A stretch of 64,000 bases of DNA from Bdellovibrionales bacterium (GTDB lineage: Bacteria; Bdellovibrionota; Bdellovibrionia; Bdellovibrionales; UBA1609), in contig JADJNU010000007.1 of NCBI GenBank assembly GCA_016714165.1, positions 10,900 to 74,899 of the forward strand, given 5' to 3'. A model generated the notes under the pieces. It searched no databases, was not told the DNA's origin, and saw only the letters and a program-made list of their open reading frames with translations. The position numbers and the translations under genes are program-made. Shown here in pieces: positions 1 through 8,800 of this stretch (within the stretch, counting starts at the first letter, position 1; each line of letters begins with the position of its first letter).

Positions 1-839
1 GGTCCAACATTTTCGTGAAATGGAAAGTGTTGTTCGACCGAATTATATATCTTTGCAAAGTCAGAAAGAAAATTTTGAGCAAGCCCGTCCATTTTTCCAG
101 AACCCTGCTCAATTCCAAATACCAAGAAGTCAAATAGCTTTCTGGTTAAATACTGAGGCAAATCCTTGTATTCCGAACCATACTGAGCTTCAAGCCTTGG
201 CACAATGGCTGTCCAAAAATAGTAGAGATCGGACACGTCATTCTTAATGTGATATCGGAAAAGATAGCTTGCAGAAAATACCGGACCAGGCATTTGACGA
301 CCCCCAACAACCATATATGGTTCAAGCCGACCGATTTGTTCAATCAGAGACAACAGCTTATCTTCTGAAAAATCAGCCTCAACAGAGTTTAGAAAATAAT
401 CAGCTCTTACATTCCATAGAAGCACAATTCCAAAATATAGATTCGCTGCTTCTCGAAATGCGGAACTGTTGGCACTCTTGACCGCATCATCAATTTCCAA
501 AAGAACTTTGTTTAAAAGTGATCCGAGCAATTTGTTCTGTAAAGACCGCTTTAACTGTTCTCGAATTTCCTCAAGCTGTGGCCCAGTCTTTCCTGGGAAA
601 GCAGGGTTTAGACTTTGAGGCCGTGGCACTAAAAGGTTTGTAAACGTCGTAACCTCATTTAAAAAACCTAAGTTAGAATCGTTAACGGCGTTTGGTAGAA
701 CTGTCGCCTCTACTCTCGAAATATATGAATCACCAATGGTCGTCAAAATTTCTTCCAGTTTCATGCTACTTGCATTTGCCTCATTGCTTGTCACTACCCC
801 TCCAGCCATAAGTATCAGAATCATGATAAGAAAACGCAT
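1..839 (-). CDS. secreted protein, 3' end beyond window
   Basis: An uninterrupted minus-strand frame runs from an ATG at 837-839 to the left edge with no stop, so at least 279 codons are present and the C-terminus lies outside the window. The N-terminus (MRFLIMILILMAGGVV then NEANA) is a clear signal peptide with an AxA-type cleavage site. The mature part is soluble-looking, rich in Leu, Glu and aromatic residues, without membrane segments or motifs I recognise. Small plus-strand frames in this stretch are shadows. The function is unknown; export to the periplasm or beyond is inferred from the signal peptide only. Confidence 0.8.
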   Translation of the reverse strand, partial: MRFLIMILILMAGGVVTSNEANASSMKLEEILTTIGDSYISRVEATVLPNAVNDSNLGFLNEVTTFTNLLVPRPQSLNPAFPGKTGPQLEEIREQLKRSLQNKLLGSLLNKVLLEIDDAVKSANSSAFREAANLYFGIVLLWNVRADYFLNSVEADFSEDKLLSLIEQIGRLEPYMVVGGRQMPGPVFSASYLFRYHIKNDVSDLYYFWTAIVPRLEAQYGSEYKDLPQYLTRKLFDFLVFGIEQGSGKMDGLAQNFLSDFAKIYNSVEQHFPFHENVG

Positions 840-866
840 ACCCTACCCATTTTTATCCATTTAAAC

Positions 867-1203
867 GGACCACCTCCATGCAGTTGGTCTCCGTTCAAGC
901 ATAAAATCCCTCGATAAAACAACCCTATCTCACGTTCCTCAAATACGATCAATACAACTGAACTCAAGCGGATTATCTTCCTCAGTAGTCGCTCCGTGGC
1001 AAAATCAAATTCAACATCTAAAACACGGAAGGTTGAATTTGAATTTACCTGTATCAGTTGGCAATTTTGTAAAAATCGGAAGTCTCGAAGGCACTCCCTT
1101 TCTAAAGCTCACGCGTGGTTCGATTCAGAACGTTGTGGACACTAGACTGATTAATGGAATTCAGGAAATCCAAATCGAACGGCAGCATCGTGGTCTAATG
1201 TGA
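867..1203 (+). pseudogene. gene remnant truncated by IS end
   Basis: One plus-strand frame stays open for about 110 codons. It includes coding-like text such as GNFVKIGSLEGTPFLKL and ends QHRGLM followed by TGA. No start codon is visible, so the 5' end is missing. The stop codon (1201-1203) lies inside the IS1634-like terminal sequence that begins at 1200, so the mobile element cut off the 3' end and supplied the stop. The family is not recognised. A chance open frame is possible, but the codon pattern looks real. Confidence 0.4.
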
Positions 1204-1388
1204 CATTCCGCAGTTGAACTCTCAGGCGAAGACCAATCAATAAACACACTCAAATCCCTTCAAAAGTTTAGTCGAACTTCTGATGAAAAGCAGTCTCAAA
1301 ATGAATCATCGGAGATCATCATGAGTGATAGACCCATTACTGAAGTCGAGCAATTTGGTCATTTAGGTCTCGTGGCAGCTCTGTTTTG
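1200..1388 (+). mobile_element. IS1634-like element, 5' fragment
   Basis: Begins with terminal sequence GTGACATTCCGCAG followed by AACTCTCAGG, about 120 bp of leader, then an ATG at 1321 opening MSDRPITEVEQFGHLGLVAA. This is the start of an IS1634-family (DUF4277-type) transposase. The reading frame is cut at about 1383 where another copy of the terminus begins (1389). The same leader and start occur inverted at 25,021-25,253. Only the first 5% or so of a transposase remains, so it is inactive. Confidence 0.65.
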
Positions 1389-1450
1389 GTGACATTTCGC
1401 AGTAGAACTCTCAGGCTAAGACCTATCCACACAGCCCTTTCACAAGTTTA
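1389..1450 (+). mobile_element. second IS1634-like terminus
   Basis: GTGACATTTCGCAGTAGAAC followed by TCTCAGGC matches the terminus at 1200 and the ends of the MITEs in this window. It abuts the truncated transposase start on its left and lies about 90 bp upstream of the EVE-nuclease gene. The stretch to 1481 carries no gene. It may supply the promoter region of that gene. Confidence 0.5.
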
Positions 1451-1481
1451 GGAGATACTGTTTTCGACCGATCAAACCGTC

Positions 1482-2315
1482 ATGCGGTATTGGGTTGTAA
1501 TACATGATTATTCTGCATTAAAAGTCGAGCCGACTCTCATCGGCAAAAAGTTACGGCTTAAAGGTAAAATTGATCGCATAGCAAAGGGCGATAAAGTCTT
1601 GTACTACGCAACTGGCGACATGGTTATAGAAGGCGCTTATACGGTTGTGACAAGGGGATTTGACTATACATCTGATCATCAAATTGAGCCGTGGGATGGT
1701 ACAAATTGGGCTTACAGAATAAAGCGTAGTACAAGAGCCAAGAACCCTGTGTCAATCAAAGAAGTTGTTGAGGTTCTTAAACTTGATCTTTTTCCTAAAA
1801 ACAGGTTTCGACCAATTCTATTCAAGGGACGCACTTCCGTTGAAATCAGTAAAGGCGACTTCATTAAAATCGAAAAGTTTATTAAGAACTACAAGCCGTC
1901 AGTTATCAACCTATTTAAGGGTGCGCCGAACGAGGGCAATCTTGGTGCTCCGATTGACTTAGATATTCTAAATTATGCACCTACGTCAGAGCAGGGTGCA
2001 GTTGTCCTGTTTGCCTCTTTTATGAAGCAGTTGCCATACGGATTTGTAAAAATGGAATTTGTGAGAAGCGGCTTTCCGGATGCGTGTGTAATTCAAAAAA
2101 CGGGTAGTCAGTATACACGTCGATATATCGAGTTTGAGTTTCGCGCGAGTTCTTTCAAGGACCATATTCGCAATGAAAACCATAAGAATATCAAATGTGA
2201 CTATGTTGTTTGCTGGGAAAACGACTTCCACACTTGCCCCATTCCAGTAATTGAGTTGAAATCTGAAATTTCGAAATTGTCAGATCTTATTAAGCATAAA
2301 AAAAGGCGCATATAG
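1482..2315 (+). CDS. EVE-domain / PD-(D/E)XK-like nuclease fusion
   Basis: The 277-residue protein has two parts. Residues 1-135 match an EVE (PUA-like) domain: a YWVV opening, KGDKVLYYATG at 36-45, then a beta-rich body. EVE domains are known readers of modified bases in DNA. Residues 165-265 look like a restriction-type nuclease core: E170 in a helix, D200 in GFPDA, E217 and E219 in YIEFEFRASSF, then a CDYVVCWENDF strand. I infer a modification-dependent (type IV-like) restriction enzyme acting on modified foreign DNA. The lysine of the classic motif is replaced or shifted, so activity is uncertain. The gene stands alone between mobile-element ends; its stop TAG (2313-2315) touches the first base of the 1.3 kb repeated unit, which suggests the original 3' end may have been altered by that insertion. 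Confidence 0.7.
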   Translation: MRYWVVIHDYSALKVEPTLIGKKLRLKGKIDRIAKGDKVLYYATGDMVIEGAYTVVTRGFDYTSDHQIEPWDGTNWAYRIKRSTRAKNPVSIKEVVEVLKLDLFPKNRFRPILFKGRTSVEISKGDFIKIEKFIKNYKPSVINLFKGAPNEGNLGAPIDLDILNYAPTSEQGAVVLFASFMKQLPYGFVKMEFVRSGFPDACVIQKTGSQYTRRYIEFEFRASSFKDHIRNENHKNIKCDYVVCWENDFHTCPIPVIELKSEISKLSDLIKHKKRRI

Positions 2316-2455
2316 TGACATTGGCCCAACTAGATTAAATAAAGTCGAAGTCCTCCACATGATCTTTAAAGATCAATCTGGCTATTTGCCCCTATTTCAT
2401 CGAGATCCAATTAATTCCTATTGATCACTCATTTCATACTAGCGAACCAACTCAC

Positions 2456-2511
2456 CCAATTTGCAAGCCAAGAATGGGTTTGATCGGGTTTAGGATGCAG
2501 AACCTTGCTTT
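2456..2511 (+). promoter_or_regulatory. shared upstream element, OMP copy 1
   Basis: This block (CAATTTGCAAGCCAAGAATG, then a TTGATCGGGTTTAGG core, then GCAGAACC) is found in related form upstream of the protease operon at 5017-5072 and exactly in the second OMP unit near 52,787-52,842. Conservation ahead of unrelated genes points to a shared promoter or regulator site. No sigma-factor class is assigned. Confidence 0.4.
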
Positions 2512-2540
2512 CTCTGTCTGGTACTTCTTTTCATGAGGGT

Positions 2541-2581
2541 GCCTTTCTTTTGTAAGATAGTGGAATCATTCCACGAAAGGC
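2541..2581 (+). promoter_or_regulatory. stem-loop in OMP leader
   Basis: GCCTTTC pairs with GAAAGGC, and inside them GTGGAAT pairs with ATTCCAC, giving a two-part hairpin about 100 nt upstream of the OMP start. There is no T-tract, so it is more likely an mRNA leader structure than a terminator. It is identical in the second unit copy. Confidence 0.35.
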
Positions 2582-2682
2582 TGGTGCCCTCGGCTTTCAA
2601 CTAGATTTTCTAGTTTGTGTTGTTGAATGCGCCAAAAATCAACTACTCTTATTTATGTTAATCACATTTTCAAAGGGAACCG

Positions 2683-3330
2683 ATGAGACCTTTAATCGCC
2701 TTGATGTTATTTTTTCCAATGCTGGCATTCGGCAACGCAAACACAGATTTCAAGTCTGATGATCCCTCGGTCGAAGAAAAGAATTCAACTATTCAGATGC
2801 CTGACCATCACTCGGCCCTTAGAAAAAGGGAACATTCTCTATCTTGGAAGTATTCCTCTGGCAGAGGGGAAATTGAAATTGAAGGCCTGGCAGGAAGCCT
2901 AGAGACAGACTCAGGCGAATCAAATATTTCATATGGCTACAATACAGGTAGATTTGAACCCGGCATTTCCTTTTCTTCGAAAGTAAGTAAAGGTGAAGAT
3001 ACTAAATCGTCAGTTGGTCTATTTACCCTTTATGGTAGGCTTAATATTATTGAAAACATACCAGGAAACGACTACATTCCTTACCTGGCTCTCGCTTTTC
3101 AGTCATATGCAGAAGAAGGCGAATCATCTGGAATTGATTATGACGCTGACGGAAGAGGATTGGCATTTCAGCTGGGAATCTCAATATTCCCTCTAAGTGA
3201 AATCTTTGCAGTGGAGATCGGATTTTTCTCAAGCAAGATTTCAGGGGACTTCAAATTGGATGGATCGCAATCGGTCGACTTTGATCTAAAGAGGTCTGGT
3301 CTTGGAATTGGGTATTCAATCTATTTTTAA
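2683..3330 (+). CDS. outer-membrane beta-barrel protein, copy 1
   Basis: The 215-residue protein has a signal peptide (MRPLIALMLFFPMLAFGNA), an acidic linker, then alternating hydrophobic/polar strands rich in Gly, Ser and aromatic residues. It ends in a C-terminal Tyr-Phe (IGYSIYF), the usual outer-membrane barrel insertion signal. The size fits an 8-stranded OmpW/OmpX-like barrel. It starts at an ATG preceded by AAAGGGAAC. It is the only gene of the repeated 1.3 kb unit; the paralogue at 53,014 differs at only a handful of residues, clustered near positions 64-97. The function beyond a small outer-membrane protein is unknown. Confidence 0.8.
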   Translation: MRPLIALMLFFPMLAFGNANTDFKSDDPSVEEKNSTIQMPDHHSALRKREHSLSWKYSSGRGEIEIEGLAGSLETDSGESNISYGYNTGRFEPGISFSSKVSKGEDTKSSVGLFTLYGRLNIIENIPGNDYIPYLALAFQSYAEEGESSGIDYDADGRGLAFQLGISIFPLSEIFAVEIGFFSSKISGDFKLDGSQSVDFDLKRSGLGIGYSIYF

Positions 3331-3337
3331 GATTGAT

Positions 3338-3634
3338 GTGACATTTCACAGTAGAACTTCAAATCCACCTCTCAATTTTTTTAGTCGAGCGCCAAAATGA
3401 TCTACGGCAGCAGCCCTTAGCTTCTTCAAATCGAAGCTAGATTCTAAATGACCTCTGATCCATTTTCTTCTGGAAAGGGAGAACTCCGTTCGGACTCCTT
3501 AGAAATGATCCAGAAAACCCAAAAAATTACCCTCTCAGATAAAATTGTATAAATGGATGGAGGATTCAACCCATCTTTGCGCTCGACTAGAAAAAATTGA
3601 GAGGTGGATTTGAAGTTCTACTGCGAAATGTCAC
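3338..3634. mobile_element. 297 bp MITE
   Basis: Non-coding unit bounded by long inverted repeats: GTGACATTTCACAGTAGAAC then TTCAAATCCACCTCTCAATT on the left and their inverse on the right (about 45 bp arms). It shares its outer 20 bp with the IS1634-like termini at 1200 and 1389, so it is probably a non-autonomous derivative. An almost identical copy lies at 53,669-53,965; a truncated one follows immediately. Confidence 0.75.
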
Positions 3635-3681
3635 TTTAAAGGGCTCGAGTCCTCTCAGCGGATTATCATCGAGTGCTTCGG

Positions 3682-3932
3682 TTCGAGCGCCAAAATGATC
3701 TACGGCAGCAGCCATTAGCTCCTTCAAATCGAAGCTAGATTCTAAAAGACCTCTGATCCTTTTTCTTCGGGAAAGGGAGAGCTCTGTTCGGACTCCTTAG
3801 AAATGATCCAGAAAACCCAAAGAATTGCCCTCTCAGATAAAATTGTATAAATGGATGGAGGATTCAACCCATCTTTGTGCTCGACTAGAAAAAATTGAGA
3901 GGTGGATTTGAAGTTCTACTGCGAAATGTCAC
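3682..3932. mobile_element. 5'-truncated MITE copy
   Basis: From TCGAGCGCCAAAATGATC onward this repeats the interior and right end of the preceding MITE with a few substitutions, ending GCGAAATGTCAC at 3932. The left inverted repeat is missing and replaced by unrelated sequence (3635-3681). The stretch 3933-4093 after it contains no gene I can support. Confidence 0.65.
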
Positions 3933-4093
3933 ATCCTACCAGCTCTCACAAGGACGGGAGTAAGAACTAACAAGCGTAACGGCGAGGAACATAACTGCAA
4001 TTGCGGGTGGTTGGCCCGAGCTCCCTTTGACCACTGCTAAAATAACGCCTTTAGGTTTTTACCCAAAATAGTGTCGCGACATGGATTAACCAC

Positions 4094-4450
4094 CTAGAAC
4101 AACCCCGAATCCATCAAGCCTTTTTTCCCTTCAATACACTCCCTCTTTGAATTGTACCAAACATAAAAAGCCGTGCTCTTGGGGGTAGGGTAACAGGTCA
4201 CATTTTGGCCAAGAATAAACTCTCCACATTTCGTGGTAACCCCCAAAGTAAGTTTTTTTCTTTCAGGAACCTCCGTCTTTGAATCTTTAATGATGTTCTC
4301 AAGTAATTCACGCCCAGCATCCTTGGTACACTCTGTAAACGGCCCACTACTTATCTGGACTATATACCACGGCTCCTTCGAATAAATTGCCTCTTGTGAT
4401 TCAGATGCCAGATTGATCGCTAGGATTCCAATAGATATTAGGAACTTCAT
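4094..4450 (-). CDS. small secreted protein
   Basis: The 118-residue minus-strand protein has a short N-terminal hydrophobic segment (MKFLISIGILAINLASES) compatible with a signal peptide and four cysteines in the mature part, suggesting a disulfide-stabilised periplasmic protein. No family is recognised. The start is preceded by a GGGGAGAG ribosome site. Upstream (about 4520-4555) an imperfect inverted repeat, ATTGATTTCGATCAACATCAAT, could be an operator. It sits alone between MITEs. Confidence 0.55.
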   Translation of the reverse strand: MKFLISIGILAINLASESQEAIYSKEPWYIVQISSGPFTECTKDAGRELLENIIKDSKTEVPERKKLTLGVTTKCGEFILGQNVTCYPTPKSTAFYVWYNSKRECIEGKKGLMDSGLF

Positions 4451-4589
4451 TTCGACACTCTCCCCTTTTTGAGTTTTAAATAGATCGGATTTACTGATGA
4501 AAAATTAAACGTATTTTGCGTATTGCAACATTGATTTCGATCAACATCAATACGACCCAGCCTAGGACAAACTATTTGCATTGATACAA

Positions 4590-4688
4590 GTGACATTTCG
4601 CAGTCGAACTTCAAATCCTCCTCTCAATTTTTGTTGATCGAGCGCAAAAATTGAGAGGAGGATTTGAAGTTCGACTGCGAAATGTCAC
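4590..4688. mobile_element. 99 bp palindromic MITE
   Basis: Starts GTGACATTTCGCAGTCGAAC and ends with its exact inverse; the arms extend about 45 bp, leaving only about 10 bp in the centre. It has the same ends as the 297 bp MITEs but almost no interior. It abuts the transposase remnant at 4689. Confidence 0.75.
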
Positions 4689-4905
4689 TTTAAACTCTTC
4701 ATACATACGGCCAAAAATACTCACCCGTACCTTGATGACATTTCTCATCGTTTGAAAGGCCCATTTTAAGGTCGGTCTTTGAGTTTTATTCCCGTTCTGA
4801 CTCGGAAGTCTCAGCTGTTTGGTCTTCAGCGCTTCTCTCAGCTTCAATTGCCCTAGGTTATTTACAAATAGCGATAGAGCCATGACCGCCATTAAGGACC
4901 CTATT
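4689..4905 (-). pseudogene. IS1634-like transposase C-terminal remnant
   Basis: The minus frame MAVMALSLFVNNLGQLKLRE followed by a segment ending in FQTMRNVIKV resembles the conserved C-terminal tail of IS1634-family transposases (hydrophobic helix, then a K/R-rich tail). It runs into the MITE at its 3' end; upstream of about 4905 the frame is closed. Together with the N-terminal scraps at 1321 and 25,132 it shows that a full IS1634-like element once existed here. Confidence 0.55.
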
Positions 4906-5016
4906 GGGCTCTGGTTTCATCCTAACGAACGAACGATTTTATCTGAGATTCAATAGATTCAGGTCAAAAATAATATGTCTCACTATAACCAAATTGCGAA
5001 TTCTCGACTCTACTCA

Positions 5017-5072
5017 CTCACTTTACAAGCCCAGAAAGGGATTGATCGAGTTTAGGGTACAGAACATTCCTT
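5017..5072 (+). promoter_or_regulatory. shared upstream element, protease operon
   Basis: CACTTTACAAGCCCAGAAAG followed by a GATTGATCGAGTTTAGG core and TACAGAAC aligns with the block upstream of the OMP gene (2456-2511). It lies about 20 bp before the first gene of the protease operon. Confidence 0.4.
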
Positions 5073-5091
5073 ATAAATCCGATAGTTAGAT

Positions 5092-5850
5092 ATGAATGAT
5101 CCAATACAGTGGATACGAAAAATTGATCAGTCACGAGCTATTTTGATGGCAAAATATATTTTACTAATCACTATTTTGATCGCCCTTTTAGGAAACCTAT
5201 ATTTTTTCAATTTGCCGGATATTGACAAGCTGTCAAACGCTGAGAGGTCTCAACAGAAGCGGCCAGAGTTGGCGGTTAATGGTCACATCCTCATTCAATC
5301 TTTTCAAACAACGGATACTGAAAGTGCGGTCATCAAAACTCCGACAAGGCAACTGGCTTCTGAAAAGAGGAGACTTGTAAAAACACGATCATCCAGTTCC
5401 CGAAAGAATGATAGCAGCGAACAATCAAACATTCTGGTCAATGACGCTTCGTATATCTGGCTCAAAACTCTGTCTGCAAGAAAGACTGCGCAATATTCTG
5501 AGAAGTCCGAAGCGGCAGACGGATATGAGATATTAGTTTCTCCAGTTCCTAGAAACACTTTTGGAATATTTGATAGCAATGCGCTGTACGTAGTTATCGA
5601 TGGCCCAGGATACGAAAAAAAGATTGTGACAGGCGCCTTCATTTTGAAAATGGAAAGCACTGACAATGTCGATTCGCTGGCACGCTCTCATAATCTTTCA
5701 GTGAGCTATAAAGCGACTCATATCGGAGTGGCAATTCTCCAAGCACAAGATGGTCAAAATCTTTTTGAAATTGAGTCAGCTCTAAAAGCTTCGCCTGCGA
5801 TTATAAGTGTAGAGATTGAGATTCTGGGCAAAGGAGCGAGGGTCAAATGA
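5092..5850 (+). CDS. membrane-anchored subtilase-prodomain-like protein
   Basis: The 252-residue protein has one N-terminal membrane helix (residues about 18-40, ILLITILIALLGNLYFF), a Lys/Ser-rich linker, and a C-terminal domain (about 180-250) with the pattern of a subtilisin propeptide: an opening strand, SLARSHNLSVSY, a GVAILQA strand, a helix, then SPAIISVEIE. Its stop overlaps the start of the downstream subtilase by 4 bases (ATGA), so the two are translationally coupled. I infer a separately encoded chaperone or inhibitor domain acting in trans on the subtilase, whose own N-terminus lacks a recognisable prodomain. The fold assignment is by eye and not certain. Confidence 0.55.
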   Translation: MNDPIQWIRKIDQSRAILMAKYILLITILIALLGNLYFFNLPDIDKLSNAERSQQKRPELAVNGHILIQSFQTTDTESAVIKTPTRQLASEKRRLVKTRSSSSRKNDSSEQSNILVNDASYIWLKTLSARKTAQYSEKSEAADGYEILVSPVPRNTFGIFDSNALYVVIDGPGYEKKIVTGAFILKMESTDNVDSLARSHNLSVSYKATHIGVAILQAQDGQNLFEIESALKASPAIISVEIEILGKGARVK

Positions 5851-8800
5851 CAAGGATGACAGTTCGTTTCATTGGATCATCGCTTTTTATTTTTCTGGCC
5901 GCTTGCTCAGGCGGTGGCGGGGGAGATAGCGCCGGAGGTGGCGGTACTGCGCCGCCAACAGATAGTATTACTATGCCAACTACAGCTTATCAGGATAAAG
6001 CCCTTTCTGTTGATTTATCTGGAATAAATTCACTGTCCTCTATCACTCTTCATAATGCACCAAGCTGGCTGACATTCAATTCGACTTCCAAAACGTTGGA
6101 AGGAATACCTAACGACAATGTAAATGTTGCGGATTTAAATATTCTCGTCACAAAAACAGATGGCACTAACAAGACGTTCGGTCCCTACTCGATAACGGTC
6201 ATCGGGGACCCGCTCAAAAAATATCAATGGCATATAAAAAATGAAGGCCAAGCCAATTTCGCAACTAACCCCGGACTGCCAAACAACGATGTCAACGAGG
6301 CGCAAACAATTCAGGATGGTATTACTGGGAACAACGTCAAGGTCGCAGTCAGTGATTCAGGAGTAGAAATCGCCCACGAGGACCTTGCAGCAAATGTGCT
6401 CTCTGGCGCATCCAGAAACTACACCCTATCCGCACCGTATATAGGCAACCCCACTCCTACGAGTACAACTGACTATTCCGTTTTTCATGGAACTGCCGTA
6501 GCGGGAATTATTGGCGCGGTTGGATGGAACGGGAAAGGTGGCCGAGGCATTGCGCCAAGCTGTCAGTTAGCTGGATTCAGATATATTGGAGCCACTCAAA
6601 ATACGGCGACTTCAATTGATCAGGCCAATGGCTCATTTGATATTTTTAACTATAGTTACGGAGGCGAACCGATTTTTCCAAAGCCTGAAAATACGACCTA
6701 TCAAGCACAACTACGGTATGGAACAACAAGCCAACGGAATGGAAAAGGGTCCCTCTATGTGAAGTCGGCTGGAAATGAATTTGAATCGGAGTGGGAATAT
6801 GATGCCTCTGGTGGAACCGCGAATTGTTTCAATGTCGGATCGGGTGCTAACGGAGTTTGCCATTATTATGGGAACTCAAATCTCGGAAGCATTGAAAATA
6901 CGAGTCCCGACATTGTTGTCGTGGGAGCGCTGAGTGCTAAGGGAACACGGTCTTCATACAGTTCCCCTGGTAGTAATATCTGGGTTTCTGCTCCTGGAGG
7001 CGAATTTGGCACTGACGATCCTGCGATCATGACAACAGACCTTCAAACTTGTAGTAAGGGACGATCATCTAATTTGATTAGCCCTGCAAATTCATTTGAA
7101 AATAGTGCCTCGCTTAATACGAATTGCAACTATACTTCCGCGATGAATGGCACATCGTCAGCAGCACCAGCTACTAGCGGAGTTATTGCACTTATTCTCC
7201 AGGCAAACCCGAATCTCACCTGGCGGGATGTAAAATATATTTTGGCTGCGACTGCTACAAAAACTGACGCATCAGCAATTGCTACTCAGCATCCTGGCAA
7301 TATGAATTTGGCTGGGTATACTTATCAACAAGGTTGGGTGCAGAACGGTGCAGGCTTCTGGTTTCACAACTGGTATGGTTTTGGAAGAGTCAATGCTGAC
7401 AATGCGGTCAGCATGGCAAAATCTTATCCTGGCACTCTAAATCCGATGCAAATTACACAGGAATCAAATGGGGATTGGTACTACACATCGGGTACGATCT
7501 CTCAATCGATACCCGACAACTCTGCTGCTGGAACAAGTTCATCCATCAATGTTCGCCATAATCTAATAGTTGAAAGTGTCCAAATGAAATTTGCGACCAC
7601 TCATCAGTGGATGACTGATCTAGGCGTTGAAGTTACATCCCCTTCAGGAACCAAAAGTATCCTCTTAAATATTAATAGCGGAATTTTTAAAAATCCAACT
7701 CTTACATACGATGCACTTCTCTTAAGTAACGCCTTTTATGGAGAACCTTCTGCGGGAAACTGGACATTAAAAATTGTTGATGGTGCCACCGGAGGCACAG
7801 GCACTCTTACCAGTTGGCAAATTGATATAATAGGGCACTTAGATCCATCTCCGTCTGATACGACTCCCCCACAACCCGTCACAAATTTAACTCATGCGTC
7901 TGCATATAATTCAAGCTCGTCAAGTCCGATCTTTTCGTGGGCGGACAGCTCCTCAGGAGACGTATTAAGATACGAGTATTCCATAGGTACATCAGCTGGT
8001 GGAACGGAAAAAAAGGGGTGGACATCCGTTGGAGCTATGACCTCTAGTCAAGCTGAAGGAATGTCTCTTATCCCAGGACAAACATATTTCGTTACTGTTA
8101 GAGCTATTGATACTTCCGAAAATATTTCTCCTGTTTTAATTTCTACAGGCTGGTTGTACTCAACCGAAGCAGAACCAACTCTCGCAATTTCTTCTCCCTC
8201 AGTATTAAAAATGAATTCGAGTTTTTCATCAGACTATATTGTTGCGTACTCGGGAGCTTCAACTATAACTCTTGTGGCTGAAGACGTAACCCTAAATCAA
8301 ACAGGTGGTGTCTCGTGTTCAAAATCAGTCGGAGGTTCTGGAATTACAACAAGAACGGTAACGATATCAAGCTGTACAGGTAATGGCACTTTAACAATAT
8401 CCATAGGACCTAATACAGCAGTCAACGGAGTTGGTGTTCAAACTTCATCGTTGGGTCCCAGCTCGATTATTACAATAGATAATACAGCACCTTCGGTTTC
8501 CGGCTTGACAAATGATGGCGCTGTAACAAAAACGAAATTTTGGACATGGAGTTGTAACGATTCACCATGTACTTATCGGCATTCGATTGATACCTCAGCA
8601 ATTACAGTACCAAGTGGAGGATACTCTTCATCTGTTACAGCAACACAATCAACTGGTACATCGACGTACTATATTCATGTTCAAGCAAAAGACGCTGCTG
8701 GAAATGAAAGTTCAGTCGCACACGTGTCTGCTGTTCTCGACAATACTGCTCCGAATTTAACTGGTTTAAGTAATGATTCAAGTTGGGCGATATCTAAAAT

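Larger units (their letters stand above)
2315..3634 (+). mobile_element. 1.3 kb OMP-carrying repeated unit, copy 1
   Basis: Positions 2315-3634 recur almost base for base at 52,648-53,965, about 50 kb away. The left edge reads GTGACATTGGCCCAAC and the right edge is the inverted MITE terminus ending GTCAC, so the outer 8 bases (GTGACATT) are inverted repeats of each other. It contains a 367 bp leader, one outer-membrane protein gene and a full 297 bp MITE. No transposase is encoded, so mobilisation in trans by the IS1634-like enzyme is the simplest inference. No target duplication is evident at either copy. Confidence 0.7.
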
